Below are positions 1 through 14,700 of a stretch of 64,000 nt of DNA, in pieces. The notes under the pieces were generated by a model, which saw only the letters and a list, made by a program, of their open reading frames with translations, made no database searches and was not told where the DNA came from. Each line of letters begins with the position of its first letter. Position 1 is the stretch's first letter. Position numbers and translations under genes: made by a program. The stretch comes from Aquila chrysaetos chrysaetos (Eukaryota; Chordata; Aves; Accipitriformes; Accipitridae): contig NC_044018.1 in NCBI RefSeq assembly GCF_900496995.4, forward strand, positions 28,364,858 to 28,428,857, written 5' to 3'.

Positions 1-589
1 GGGAACCCAGAAGGAACACGCCTATAGCTATATCCCACTACTAATCTTGTGTTACTCGGCCTCATGAGGACTTCCACCTCTCTGAGCATGTACGTGTTAC
101 TGCTTCAGTCTGAGTGCTTTCGGTAGGTCTGGCTTGGATGGACTGCAAGCCACAGGGTCAGCGCAGAAGAGGGACCAGGACACATGCAAGAAGGGAGGCC
201 TGTGGAGGGGCATAGGAGGGCAGCGAGCCATCCCCACTCAAATGGCCTGGAGATGGAGCAGGTGCCATGCAAGCTTTTCCCACGCAGGAGCAAAAAGCCA
301 GGACATAGCAGCAGCTCAGGCAGCAGCAAAGTTACTCCACACCAGAAGGAAAAAGAGCAAGAGATCCAGAGGGGGCTGCAGATCCATGTTCTCCTCCCCA
401 GGGTCCCAGGGTATGCAGAGCCAGTGTGGAGGAGTCCTGGTGCAAAAAGGAAGGCTGCAGAGCTCTGGTCTAGATTGTCCTCCAGAGAAGGACTTTTAGG
501 ACAATTTCAGAGTCAGAACTCATCACATAACTCCACGCTCCCTCCTCAAAAGCCGGAAAGTAGAAATACCTACAAGGCCTTTTGCTGTG

Positions 590-592
<3 letters not shown>

Positions 593-632
<40 letters not shown>
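593..632. repeat. A40 homopolymer tract
   Basis: Forty consecutive A on the plus strand, the longest homopolymer in the window. It could be the tail of a retroposed copy, but I see no recognisable element body or target-site duplication beside it. Exact length in the assembly may be unreliable. Confidence 0.9.
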
Positions 633-633
<1 letters not shown>

Positions 634-2472
634 CCTGCACAGCCAGTCTGCTAAGATATTTCAGAAGTGCCTACATGGGTCTGAGCCAGAAAATTCCCTC
701 TTTAAATTCCTATTTCATAAACTTTTAGAATACCTCCCATGCTGTCCTCTCTCCCAGTTCTGCCCACTCAGCAATTCAAGGCCCTTGTTTCTTCTCTGCA
801 ATACACTGCAGAAATCAGTGGATCATGAACTTAATGCTGTCATCACTTAATAGTTTCCTTTATCCCTAAAAAGATTTTGGCTTTGGGATCTTTTTGTTTG
901 TTTGGGGGAGGAAGGTAAAGTCGAAAGCATCAGTTGTGCTCCTGTGTGATCATGGACAAGGTCAGTGCAGCCACAGAGGGGCTGAAGTATTTTTACCCTC
1001 TGCACAACAACTTTTCTCTGCCCAGATCGGGGCATTGAACACGTGTGGTGGGAGGATAAAACATGTGAAGGGTAAAAGCCAGGGCAGCAGCAGAAGAGGA
1101 ATGTGCAGTACGGAGCATTTTGGCATAGCCTCTCTCTAACACGCAGGGATTGCTAGAGGCAGCTCAGTGACGCACTTGCCCTGGCATTCCCAGAGAGATT
1201 GAAGATACAGGTTTCTATCAGCAGGAAGGATCACTTTTTAAATAAGAGCAAAAGGCCTCTTATCTCCACCTGGAGCTTTACAGTTAGAAATTAGCCAGCT
1301 AATCCCCAAACAGGGGAATGCGAGCAAGGGGAAGATGGAAAGTTACCTGAGCACTCGGAGGTATCCAGTGCTCTCACCGACATCCCCGTTTCGGGGAGCA
1401 AAACTGGAAAATGGCCAGAGCAAGAGACCACATCGGTGTTTGCTACAAAGCAGTACCCATTTTGAGCAACAGGCATTCACCCTGGCCTCAGTCTCTGGGT
1501 AGTAACCACTTAGGACCATTAATCTCGAGCAACCAAGACAATTTTGTGAAGGCATCAGATCCTTATAATGGGTCAGAGGATCTCAGCCACCCGTTTCCCA
1601 CATCAGATGGTGCCTGACTTTGCACAGGCTCTGAAGATCAGCCTCTTTCATCTCTTCTCTGCCAACAATCCTTACATGGGATCACAACCCTCCCAAGTGA
1701 AAAGTCACACTTCAGAGAGAACTGACATACATGTCCCCCTTGGGTGGGGAGGTGAGCCCACAGCCGATGGTCCTGCTATCCCGCTCTGGGAAGGAAAGAA
1801 AGCACATACTCAGCCCCACAGCCAGGTGCAAAGGATACAGAAGAATCTTCCTGCAGGGGCATTAGGGATGTCCTCAAAGAGGCTGCACGTCCTGAACAAC
1901 AGGTTCCCTTGTGCCTGGAGGACTGATTGCTGGGACATCCAGACTACATGATCCTGTGCTCTGCACTTCTAAAAGCAGGCACTATCAGGAATATATCTCT
2001 GCAGAGGCCACAAGGCTCCAAATGAATGCAGGAGAGAAACAGGGGAAAAGGCTAGGGAAATCCTTGTCCCCCCTTTGTTCAGCTGGTTTTCCTGCCAGGA
2101 TCCTAGCAAAATTCCCTACTCTTCTCCCCTTAATGATATTTTCCCTTTGCAGAGCTGTTCTCAGCACTTTGACATCCCACGACATGCAGGATGCAGACAG
2201 GCAACTCTGACAGCCTCTGGGGAAAAGAAGATCTTGGTCTCATGCCTCCCAATCTCTGGTCTGGTTTGATCTCGGTGGGAGTGGAGGGAGCAGAAGAGAC
2301 ATAACACTTAAGCCCTGCTTTGCTTTCTGGGTCACAAAGGCCTAACAGCATATATACAAAGCTGCATAAGGAGCCCAGGGGCTTTGCTCAGCTGATTGAA
2401 CGGAGCCTGCTAGTGGGCCAGAAAGGGTGGGTTTGGTTTTGTTTGGGTTTTTTAACCCTCTTTTCCTCCTCT

Positions 2473-2478
2473 TTTAAT
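2473..2478 (-). terminator. Candidate FAIM2 poly(A) signal (ATTAAA)
   Basis: ATTAAA read on the minus strand about 55 bases beyond the FAIM2 stop. It is a common variant signal, but so close to the stop that a more distal site is at least as likely. Confidence 0.3.
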
Positions 2479-2533
2479 ATTTTTTCAAACACTTGCGTCT
2501 TGCCAGCAAAGAGAAGATACTGCCTTGCTGCAC

Positions 2534-2683
2534 TCACTCCTGGCTGGAGCCAAAGAACTGGAGGAAGAAGGAGAAGATGTAGATGATGTCCAGATAGATA
2601 TTGAGGGCTCCAAAGATGTATTCCTCTGGGTTGAGTGAGTACCGACGATTTCCCATCAGCATCTGGGTATCAAATGCCAGGAA
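2534..2683 (-). CDS. FAIM2: FAIM2 coding exon 12 with stop
   Basis: Encodes FLAFDTQMLMGNRRYSLN, PEEYIFGALNIYLDIIYI and FSFFLQFFGSSQE, then a stop. It holds the end of helix 6 and all of helix 7. Asp267 and Asp294 sit where the family's paired pH-sensing aspartates are expected; that assignment is inferred from spacing. Confidence 0.96.
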   Translation of the reverse strand, partial: FLAFDTQMLMGNRRYSLNPEEYIFGALNIYLDIIYIFSFFLQFFGSSQE

Positions 2684-5600
2684 CTGTGAGGAAAGAGGAA
2701 GAAACCCAATGACAGTCACATGGAGATTTGGCACAGGGAGGCAAGAAGTGCTCTAATGACAGGAGTTCTCCCAGTTGCTTCACTGTACCCAGAACAAAAG
2801 TGCAGCCACTTTTTACAGGCTGTAACTGCAATTTAAAAAGCTCAGGACAATGCACTGAACAAGCTGCAATTTTCCCCTTCCTTCATTTCACTCTTGATAG
2901 TCAAACCCCAAGCCTGACTATTAGTCCAGGCCTGCTTCCTTCATGCTTTATCCATCCCAAATGTGTCCCAGGATCAGGTCTGGAGCAGTTCTCCCTGCTC
3001 CTCCTCAGCCAGTCCCTATGACTTGTTATTCCCAGACTTCCCCCGGTTCAGAAACAGCTGCCAGGTAACAAGGTGACCTGGACCCAACATGGCATTGCAG
3101 CAGCAGCAGAGCAATAAGGATCAAGAAACCCCAGATCCTGGGCAGCACCAAGGTCTGCAGAGCTGCCAGCAGAGGTAGCTAGACCCAGAGGGGAGCTAAC
3201 ACCTTTCTGAGGTACAAACACAACTGAGTGCAAGGCAGACTTTACCAGTGAAGTCATCACAGTGGGAATCCACTGCCCAGCCTGTTTGCAAGAACACAGC
3301 ACTCACAGGAACAACCAGGGGCTACAAGGCAGGCTGGTGGCCCAGCTGCAAGAAAACCTGCACCTTGTTGCATGCCTTCAAGCCCAGTATCTTCTCCCAT
3401 CTCACCTTTACTCCCTCTGTTAACCTAGCCTGCGACAGACACCCTGGCATGGAGCTCTTCGGGGTTGGCAGGGCATCTTTGCCATCGCCCGGGGTCAGCT
3501 GGCACCTCTGCCCTCCCCAGCCATAAATAACAACTGATCTCCCCAGACATTGTCAGGCGGAGCTGAGGTTCTGACTGAAGTTTATGGGGTAATTATAAGA
3601 TGTTTAGCCTACTCGTATGTTACAGAACAGTCTTTAATCATGAATCAGAGAAGAAATATCCGAGCTCACTTGAAGTGACTTTTATAGCTAATAAATGAAA
3701 TTGCTCAACTGTTCTTATTCACAACATGCCCAATGGGCACCGCCTTGAACCCCAAGGCAGCCCTCCTCCTGACCCCCACCTCGAGGTAATGCCAAGCACC
3801 TTCCCAGACAACTCCCACACCTGAATGGCAAGCACGGCACTGCTGGGACTTGCTCTGGGAAGAGGCTTGCAGGAGGGACTGCCGGGGAGCAGTCGAAGGA
3901 ATGAATCAAGCCTTTTCAACTTTCTTTGGAGGAGCTGCCCAGCTGCAGGGCTTTTCCTGCCTGCAATGAACCTTCCTAATGCCCCTTAATCCCAAATCAT
4001 GGCCTCTCACTGTCTTTCTCTACCTCTGTTTCTGTTAGTCAAATTTATACCCAATCCTTGGCTCACTCCCAGTCAACCAGCCTCAACTTGACTTTGCTCA
4101 CTTCTGCAGCCTCATTTCCTCCCCAGGCTCCCTTTGAGCCCTGCAGTCCAGCTCCCACTGATGTGCCAAAGCTTACTCTCTGCTTTATCCACTCCAGAGA
4201 TGCCTTTTTGCCCTGTCCCTACAATGCTTTCTGCTGTTCACACCTAGTATTGCGCATACAGCATGGGTTTGCCAATCACACCATGCCCTGCACCAGTGCT
4301 GTCACGTACACCAGCACCTTCTTGGGACAAGGCTGAGGTCACTGCAATAATTGCTATTCATGAGCCATTTGAGGATGTGGAGCTCTCTGCAATCCTGCGA
4401 CTCTCCCTTCTCCCTTCCCCAAGCACCCTTCAAGGCTAAAAGCATTTACTCTTTGCTTATTTTTCCAGCATGTTCCCAGGCCCCAGCACCCACTCACCAT
4501 AGTAAAGATAATGGCACCAAGCAGAGCATAGATCGCATGGAGCCAAGGGACCTAAAGGAAACAAATCCATCAGTCAGTGCCTGGGAGAAAACTGGTTAAT
4601 TAGGACTTGGCACAGAAAAGGGCTTAGCTCTCATGTGGAGGATACAAGTTCGGGAAAGTGCTTTAATAGCCCAGGATGGACTTGCACCACTTCCAGCTCC
4701 AACACAGTTTCTGTTGTGGACCTTTTCATGGCAAAGAACAGGTCACTGGCTCAGTTTCCCTCTCACTGTGGCCTTTGTATCCATTTGGCTTATAAGCTTC
4801 TAGATCAGGTACTTGTGTTTCTGAAGAGCCTACTTCGCCACAGCTGCTGTCTCTGTGGAAATGTCTTAGCACTACCCTGATGGAAACATATTTTGCAGCA
4901 GCCCTAGAAGGTGTTTATTTACCCAGACAAGGCCGATCGCACTGGAGGAAACACCAAATGCTTCCAAGAGCCAGACCCAGCTTTAATTAACAAGCATAAC
5001 TTAAATGTGTTCATCTGCTGGAGTCACAGCAGGAAATTCACTGGAATTAAGACCAAACCTCAAACCCTGCTTGCTGTGGCACAGTAGCACACAGCGCTAA
5101 CGGAGAAGTTGCCTATGTTCCAGGAAAAGGTGCCCACATGGACAGATGGCTGATTCAACCCAGAGATCACAGCCTGCCTCCCCAGATAGACAAGCTCATT
5201 ACAAGGCTGCCTTAAGCTATGCTTATCTTGACAAGCTGCAAGATAAAGAGTAGTTGTGTCAACAGTTTAATGGCAGTGGCTTGGCACTGCAAGCTGATTT
5301 ACCCTCACGTTTGCACAGGGGAGAGGTAGATCTCAAGCCAAGACGACCAAAATTCAAGCTCCTGGTTTTGGAATCACCAGCCTGTGTATTTGTCCCTCAT
5401 CAGACCAGCTCTAGGGCTAGTACCAGCGGGAGTGTCTCCTGCAGGTCTGGCCCTTAAAGTATGACTCAGGTCCCCAGAGAAGCCAGGTGAGATGTGATGG
5501 GTTTGGAGGTCACTTAAAGGCTGCTGTGATCAAAGCTGGGTGCCCCTGTCTTCAGCGCAAGCAAGCATTCAGGGTGATCAGTGGTGGCTGCACAGGCCCA

Positions 5601-8600
5601 CACACCTTCCCTCTTTCATCAGCATCTTCCAGGGTCTGTCAGGCTCTTTCCTGAATGACAACTCTTGGATGGAGACCAGACACTCCATACTGCCACACCA
5701 AACCCTCTATCAGGTGTGGTCACAAGCCACTCCAAGATTTCAGCTGGGCACAGCCAACACCAGCTGTGACCAGTGAGGCCAAAGGAAGGGGCTGGACCCA
5801 TGCAAGAGGGGCTGGCAGCAGTTGGAGGAGCAATAAGGTGGTCACTCATCATCAGGACTTGTCCCTGGGGTCCAGAGGTGCTTATTTCTGAGAAATTTGA
5901 GCCTCAGGATTTAAACACTGTGGGATGGTACCTGTTGTTAGCATGAATACAGCCAGGTCTGGCCAGACAGGCACCCCACTGCACTTGTCCAGAGTCCAAG
6001 TCCTGCCCTGAATTTGGGGCAAGAGCCCTGTATGGGGCAGGCCAGTGCTTTCACATGCTCACTACCCTGGTTTACTGGAGGGGAAACTGAGGCACAAGCA
6101 GGTGTTGTGACCTGCCATAGGGTCACTACACAGCTCCAGGAACAGAAGCAAACTTCCTCAAGCCCCAGGCCAGTGCTGTCCTACAGCCCGATATCTGATT
6201 GTACAACAACCAGGCACCAGCCACCTGGTCTTGCCTTTTCTTTCTGTTGGTGTTTCTGCACATTTTTGGAGAGCAGGCTGGGGCACACCTCTTCTCAAGC
6301 CAAGCCCTGGAGTTTGCCTGCTTTAGGCTGATCAGCTCCCAGCCTTGCACCAGGACTGGTGGCACTGGGCAAGGAAGGAGGGGCGCAAGTCATTACTCAC
6401 ATATTGGTAGGGCAGTATCACAGCCAGGATGATGCCACCAAAGAAAAGCACCATGAGCATCACGAAGAGGACGCCCTGGTAGGAGGTGAAGTCAAACTGT
6501 GGAGGCAAAGAACATCACGTTACAAGTGCAGAGTGCTGAAACAGGAGGCAGCAAGGGGAGCCAAACCTCCCTGTGTCCACAGGGAGGGACTCTCCAGCAG
6601 CACACCCATCTTGCTGTTACATGGCAATTGCTTCATCTGCATCTCAGGTCCTACAGCCCAGCACCCATCTGTACAGCACACAGAGCCAGACAGTTTATCG
6701 CCACAGGCAAGAACTCAGTACCCATCGCATACCTGAAATCCAAAAGCTCATCATACACATTTGTGCCAGTGCCCTTCTGTACCCTACAGCCTAGTCCTCA
6801 AAAAAAAAAAAAAAAAACCCACCAAAAAACCGGCTTACCCCCATACATTAGCATCTTCCAGCCCCATGTATACCCCTGACACATCCCTCACCCCAGCATC
6901 TGCCCTAATCTTCCTGTAACCTTCACTTTACATCTCAGCATCCCTCAGGTTGCTCCTGTATGCAGAGCCCTACAGACCTGCCTCTTCACACCTCACCCTC
7001 AGCACTGCTTGACCCTGCATCCTACCCCTGGGAGATACCTCTCCCAGAGGGACTGATCAGTACAAACTCACCTTGGTCTGGAAGCTGAAGATCGTGACAG
7101 ACAGACACACCAGGGCTGTGATCCCCAGACACAGAAGGACTGACTTGGTATTGTAGTAACTGCAAAATTAACAGCAAAACCACTTTTCAGTGTTTCCCAC
7201 AGGGACAGGTGGAAGGAGGGATTAAGACAAGCAGAGGCTTAGCAGAGGTGTGCAAGGAAAGCATGAGTCCTAGGGGCACAAACGGCACTGAAATTGTCAA
7301 TGTTCCCCCTTAATGTAAAAAGGGAAGGATAGAAAACACTAAAAAAAGACTAGATGGGTTTTCCCCCTGCTTTAAATAGAAGGTAGGCAGGAGGGCATGT
7401 CTATGCCTTCTGGGAGCTCATGAGCAGCTAAGATGGAGACTTACTATAAAAATCTATCTGTCCATGGACAGATGGAGAAGGGGGAGGATTCAAACTGGGA
7501 GGTAATAAAAATAGAATGACAAATGTCATTGCAGCACAATGAGAAATCAGAAAGCTGCAGCCACTGTACACTACTGGTGTGCTTGTAACAGGGGTTTGGG
7601 TCTTGGAAAACTGCAGGGAAGGAGGGATTTGAACAGGTAGAGAGACTGCAGGTTTAGGTTATAATTTTTTTGTATGTCTGACTACTGATTTTGGTTACAG
7701 CACGAGGCTCAGCCCTAAGAAAAGCCAGTCCCCACTCTCCCCTTCGGTTTGATTGAAGAGTGATATCACTGGTATTTTCCCCGAGCTGCTGAAGCCGCTA
7801 CTTTCTTTGTCCCCAGCACACATCCATCAACACCCACTGCTCATCTGCCTCATCACCAGGGACCCACGTGAACCAGAGCTGATCTTGTGAGCAGATTGTA
7901 ACAGTAAAAACACAAGCAAAAGGGAGCAAGCTGTAGACTATAAAAAACCTGAAACTGCTGGAAAAAACTTCTTGTCTCACACCAGACCCATCTGCTGGAG
8001 TGCTGCTTAGTGGAAAAGGTGAGATCACAGTGTATGGTAGTCCCTTACAGACCATCCATGCAGGCACTGCCTTGTCCCTGGCTCTCTAGTGCTCTCCTAT
8101 AGGGTTTAGCATAGCCAGGGACTGCCCTGTGGTACCTCAACTGTGACAGAGAAGGGGATGCCACCATAGGTCTTGGGGAGCTTCTTTAAAAAGTATTTTC
8201 AAAAGGGAAGGTCAGGCTTTGTGTGGCTACTGGAACAGTTCCAGAGAGATCAAGTGGCCCATATATTTTAGAAGTAGGGAAGTTTTTTTGCAGGAAGAGA
8301 CAGGACATAGGACCAAAAGATATCCAGAGATCACATGCCTAACCTACCTGGAGAGCATCCCAGTGAGATAAGCCATGGAGAGTGTCTGGGAGGGAAAGAG
8401 AACCACATTACTTCTGCATTCATGTCCCAGGGAGAGACACGCAACAGATAAAACATCTCAATTACAGTGACAAGGGCAGTGAAACCTAAACAGATGCTCA
8501 AGAGAAGCAATTTTTGCATAGTTTCTAATCCTCCAGTGATTAATATCCACAGGGCAGGTTAAAATGAGGGCAGGGCACCACCTTGAGAGCAGTCCCACCT

Positions 8601-8676
8601 TCTCCATCCCTCTACCCTTCTTGCATAGGATTCCAGCACCCTACCCCAGGTCCCAACAATGACCAGCCTCCGTAGG

Positions 8677-8720
<44 letters not shown>

Positions 8721-11700
8721 AGAGGCTCCCTTCTTTCCTGCTTATCACATTCTAGTTCAATTACAGCTCCTCAGCCCAATTGCAGGGCAATTATTTGCCT
8801 CCATTAGAGGATGAAAATCCTGCTTTCTGCAAGAATCCAGACCAGATGTCTCTCCTGCTTGGAGCCATTATGAAACCCATGCTGGTTGCAGGGGCAGGGC
8901 AGATGCTGTCCAGATGTGCTACTTACAAAGATGCTCAGCAGGATCAGATTCCATGGGAAATACCTCCTGCAAGTGAAGAAACAGGGGCTGGTCAGCCCTG
9001 CGATGCAGAGGGCAGAGGTAGTTAGCAGCACTGCACAACAGGTTACATAAGATGTGCCGTATAATTAATGGCCTGTGCAGCAAATGGCAGGGGTGATGCA
9101 AGGGGACAGTCATCCTGTTAGGAATGAGAGCGCATTTGAGGTGCTCCTAGACCAAGACGGCAAACATCCCCATTATATTCCAGCAGAGCAGCCAGCAGTG
9201 CCTTGTTCCATCAAGACCAATGACCATCCTCTGCAGTATTTAATAATGATAATTTGGAGCTACACCGTGATGCAATTTTTACTGCAACATAGCTTCCTTT
9301 CCAGTTGCAATTTGACTTCAGCTTTTAATGCTTGTTGCAGCAACCCACAACTGCATCAGGCCTAAAATACAGCTGCCACCTCAGTCCCTATAGGACTGTG
9401 TCAGCATGACCCCATCCCATCTCCACAACATTGTTAGTCATGCTTGAAACAAGAGGAAAACATTCATCTTTCATTTCACAGGGCTGTTTCAAATCCAAAA
9501 AGAAAATATTTTACCTGGGTCCGGAGCAGCAAGCAAGAATCAAGTAGGTCACAAAGAAAACAGCACTGCAAAGAAGAGAAAAAGAGCAGTTTAGGGAGGA
9601 AAACCCAAGGGTTGTGTGTTGATGCAGGGGAGAAGTCTCCAGCTGACAAGTTTAAGTGCTCTGCTGCGCTGTTTAAAATGCAAGCAGCGTGCCAGAAGTT
9701 GAGGCTGGGTAGGAAGCAAGGCAGTTACTATCTCTCACCGAAGCCATTTTCTGCCCAAGGTGGGACAGCACAAACATCCCTGAAAAACCTGAAGGATGTT
9801 TTTAGAGCAGAGCAAGGGTAGCATTCAAGTCCAGGATAGATGGACCACCCAAATGTGTTTGTTGTTGACACCTCAACAGGGCACGATTTGCTCATACAGA
9901 GGTGGCCAGACTTTGCCCCTCATTTCCAGGCATTTCCTGGCTTGGTGGGATCAAGGCATCCCGCTGGGATTTCAGCAGCGCTTAAACCAAGATTCACAGG
10001 ACTGGTAAAAGTGACTTGCCTAAGACCAGATGGAAGGTCTGTGTCTGAGAAGGGAACTGGTCCCATGTTACTGCACCAGCACTTGAGGAAGAGTTCAACA
10101 GCAGAAGGATCCTCCAAGGTCAGTGAAGCTTACAGACCCAAGCCTAATATGCTGTTGCACAAGCCATCCCCAGGTCACAGGAGAGTTATTTATCTCACAT
10201 GACCCTTCAACAAAGCAAAAAAATCCAACAGCTGAAGGATGGTCTCCCCCTGCTCTGGACGTCACGCAGCCCGGGTGTTTTTCCAGAGTGCTGATGGGTT
10301 ATGGCACAGTGGGAACCTGCTTTCACCCAGCGCCTGGGGGGGAAAGCAGCTTCCAAGCATGCCGATGACTGCACGATAGCCAGTCACCTTAGGTCTAATA
10401 AATGAACGTGACGGCAAAACCCACGGGCCATGATAAATGCACCAGAGATAAACCTGAGCATTGCTCTCCCACAGGGAAACCAGGAAAGCTGGAGTGGAAA
10501 CGGCTGAATAGATGGAAAGAAAGCATGTAGGGAGCAAAGAGAGCCATTGAAGTTGTCCATCTTCTTTGCATCCCTTGTTGCACATCTGCTCTTGCTTTAT
10601 TCCCTCCGAGTCAGCACCCCAGCACTAGGAAAACACCCTAGGGCACTCACTTCTATTTTTACAGAGGTGTATATAGAGTTAGAGTCGCTGTGTACGAAGG
10701 AGGTCCAGATCCAGGTCAGGACAAGCAATTGGAGACACTGGGATGGAGGGAAGGATTGGCTTGCTGGGAGGTGAAGCAACAGACAAAGTTTAAGTCCCTC
10801 AAGTACAGACCCTACCCCCAGCTGGCCCAAGATGTGTTTGATCCTACAGAAAGATAGGAAGAAATAAACACTAACTGGCCAATAAACTGCAAGAGATGAA
10901 CCCAAAGGTCAAAGCATAGACCCGAGCAGAGCTTGGTCTTGTCTCCCTACGAGGCAGTGCTGCTTCTCCGATCTACCAATTGGCCAAAGAGGAGCACGTT
11001 ATTTTCCCTTAAGGTCAAAGAGGCATGATGATGCACCAGTTGCCTTCTATTACTGTTATTTCGGGTCTCTTTCTAAGTTATATAAGCTGGTGTCTCATCT
11101 CTGGGCCTGGACACATTTCATGGTTTGGGTGTGAACTAATTAAAGCCAAGTTCACAGAGCCTTGTTCACAGACAATTGCATCGCACACTCTGCCTGCTTA
11201 ATTAGCAGCACTAACACAAGCGGCATACAGGAAACCACCACAACTGCAAATATACCAACGCATGGAAGCACAGCCTACGCTACCTCCGAGCTGACCTTTT
11301 GGACCAGGCTTGACTAATGAATGGCATCACAAATTCTGGGCAGTGAGAGTGGCTCTGTGATGAAGACCCAGGCATGACAGCCCCACTCAGACATGGCCAG
11401 GAACACCCTAATACCTCCAAATGCACCCACCCAACACCCCCTTCATTGCCTGCACCCTTCTTCACATCTGTTGCATATCAAGGCATACAATGTAAACCCA
11501 GGCAACCTCCTTGCTTTCAAAAGGACAATCCCAAAATTAAGCCTCTAAGGTACCCTCAGCACCCTTTCAGGTCTCACATCTGGGTTTCTGCAGTGTTTTC
11601 CTGGAAGCTCCCCTGTTTTACCCGGTTTGCTCTGCAAGCAGTACTCATGTATTTACTTTGACCTTGGTTTGTAGAGCCCTCTTTTTGAAAGTATTTGGAG

Positions 11701-14700
11701 GTATCCAGCATCTCTCATGTCTCACACTCATTTAGGTGAGATTTTCTATCTTCTTACCTTGGAGTTATCCATTAATTTCCCCAGCTCTCCCTGCTCACAT
11801 TTTGGAGCAATTCTTCACATGCAAGATACAAAAGTGTTTGGAATGTGTCTCCACATCACCACAGCCACATCCAGAGCTGTTTGGAGCATACATGGCCATA
11901 GGAAAAGACAGAGATACTCACTAGGAAGCCCAATACCAGGCAGAGTGTGTCTGAATATACCCCTTGACCGGCTCACTGCAAGACAGAGAAAAGGGATGCT
12001 GAGCAGAAAGCACAGAAAAAGCCAATCACTTCACAGGTTGCTGCTAAATTAAACCTGGAAACACACACAAGGTGATGCAGCACGGGGTATGTGGAAGGAA
12101 AAAAAAAAAAGAAACCAACAAAACAACAAAAAACATCATGGCTGAATCTACCTGGCAGAGTGACCATTGGAAAGAAATTCAACCTGTCAAGTTGGAAAGA
12201 TGGCCCTGCTGTTATCAATTACACAGTCGAGCTTGCTTGGGGAACGGCTGCTGCCTTCTCTGAGAAGTGATTAAAAAGCTAAAATCCTCAGGCTGACAGT
12301 GATTCATTATTTATTCTGGAGGCAACATGAGCCACGCATGCCCAAAATGTTCAGTCATCTGAGCTAGAGACAGCTGCTGCTCAAGTGTGGGGTACCTGCT
12401 TCTGTAAGGGGGAGGGGGGTAACCCAGCCCCTGAAGCCAAGGTAGGCTGGGATCTGATGGCCTTGATAACTCCCAAAGGAAAAATACAGCAGTTAATACT
12501 CAAGGGCAAGCAGCCCAGGCCTCTTGCCTGGGGATAGCACCCAGAATGGATGACACACCATCCAGAGGACATGCAGGAAAGGTAGCAGAAGTACTGCAGG
12601 ACCTCTCAGGGTTCCTTCAGTTTTGTTTTTCTATTGGAGCACATGGGAAAAAAATTCAGGTATCTACATAACAGACAACACCCCCAAGTAAACAGTAATT
12701 CAGGAGCGGGTCATACACAGGACAAAGCAAGCATTACTGCTACACAAGAGACCTACCAGAAGGTGAAGAAAGCCACAATAACAACTGTGACCAAGAGCTG
12801 GACCATCAGGATGGCATAAACCTGCAACAAAAGGCAGCCCATGGGTGACCTGCAGACTCTCTGCTTCCCACCCAGCCCAGGGAAGCCAGCCAAGCCATTA
12901 CAGCCAGGTCCCTCCAAGGTCTCAGAGCCAGGCACCTGCCTTCACAGGGGAAGGCTGAGCCTGGAGAGACTTGCCCCTTACCTTCCTGATGAACACTCTG
13001 CGCACATTCCTGTCATCCCAGCTGAAGGTTGTGAGCATCTCCATGTCCCCTGGGTACCCGCCACTGCCATAGCTCGGGCTCGTGCCTGAAGCAGAAGCCA
13101 GACAGATCAGCTCCCACCACCCAGTTTCCTCCCCAGCTGCAATAATCTGACCCCAGTGATTGACTACAGTTCAGGAGGCCCACATTTTAAGGTTTTCTTG
13201 TTGCACTGCAAAACTGAGGCTTGCTGGGATGCACTCTGCTCCTTTCCCACTCCTGCACCTTATTAGGACCATCTCTGAGAACAGAGCAGGGGAAACCACT
13301 TCTGCAAACCCCAGCACGACAAGGACACCAGGGTTAATTCCTGTCTATGGTAACACAGTATCTTTAATGGCAATTAGAAGGCTCGTATCATATCCTTGCT
13401 CACCTTTCACTGAATGTTAAAGCATCCCCCAGAGGAGCCATGACTCAGCACCTCAGTCATTCCCATCGGGAGCTCTGGTGCAGGAGGATTCCCTCGCTGC
13501 TCTGTAATTGCTTGAGCTTAGACTGTGTCTGCATCATGTCTTATGTCAACAGTGTGCCCTCTCCTCTGAGAGAAGCTCGTTACAGCCAGCTTTTCCATAA
13601 GGTCCAATCTTATTTCCAATGCAGGGAGTCAGAGCACGGTTTAGCAGCAAGCCTAAACAAGGGGGAAAACTCCAGTGCTACTGCTGAGAGTACCTTCCCC
13701 AAAAATCATTGCGCCACACAACCCAGCTCTGCTTTGCTGAAGGCTCTGTAATGCAAGCTCCTGTTGCTGTAGTTTCCCTGCAGATGGGCAAGGAGGAAGG
13801 CTGGACCATAAAGCATCAGTTTGCTCTGCACCCTGAAGGGAGATGGAGGGAAACATCAGAAAACATCTGCCTGCCTGGGAGGCAACTGTGCCAACAGCCA
13901 GGGGTGAAGGTAGCAGTGAGAATATTGCAGGGGAGCGGGTTACAAGGAGAAACGCAAAGCAGCAGCTTCTCCCTGCTAAGATCAACTTTACAAATTAGAT
14001 ACAAGAATCAGCTTTCTCCATCTCCTGAACCTCATGCTCAAGAAAAAAAATAAAACAAATACTGAAACCTCAGTTGTCTTAGCACATCATTCCCCTGTGC
14101 TATTTGCTTCTCTTTCAAATATCCCCTTCCGTGTTACTAACTCTCCCCGCCTGGGTTTCCTATAGAATGAAGGCTTATGTGATTACACCAGCTATACATT
14201 CATGTCCCTGCCTGTTTGACAGATGGCTTCCCTCCTTCTCAAAGCTTTTTAGCTCAGTGATACTCAGATCCTTCAAGCAGATGGAGGAAAGACCCTCTCA
14301 AACTCAAGAGGACAGACTGCAGACACCAGGAAATCCAAACTCAAGGCCCTGGTCCTGGATTTCTTCTGTTTTACTGGTCAAAGGTTGCTTGCTCTTATTG
14401 CAGAAGCTTCATCCTAAAGATGCCCCTGGCAGGAAATAAATCCCTTGTGCTCTTCTTGTGCCTAATAAATCTCTTGTGCCTTCTTCTACACCCCAGTGGA
14501 GATGAAACTCCTGCAGTATGTCCTCTCTGCATTTCTGCGAGATCTGTCATCACCCACAAGGGGCCGAGAGCACCTGAGGCCCATATCCCCAGGACACTTC
14601 AATGTCTCCTGCATCAAAGCAATCAAGGCATCTAAATACCGAATTAGGCACCTAAATGCCTTGGAGGAATGGAGGAGGTTTCCTCCTCCCTGGCTAGTGT

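Larger units (their letters stand above)
1..2533. other. 3' flank / possible 3' UTR of FAIM2
   Basis: This stretch lies downstream of the FAIM2 stop codon on the minus strand. I see no coding exon in it: open frames are short and none resembles a known protein. On the minus strand an ATTAAA lies at 2473-2478, only about 55 bases past the stop, and is the only obvious poly(A) signal I noticed. A long mammalian-type FAIM2 3' UTR would need signals further left that I did not find. A pure A tract sits at 593-632. Confidence 0.4.

Noticed and set aside
587-640. Poly-lysine-rich open frames over the A40 tract
   Set aside because: The lysines come only from translating the homopolymer.
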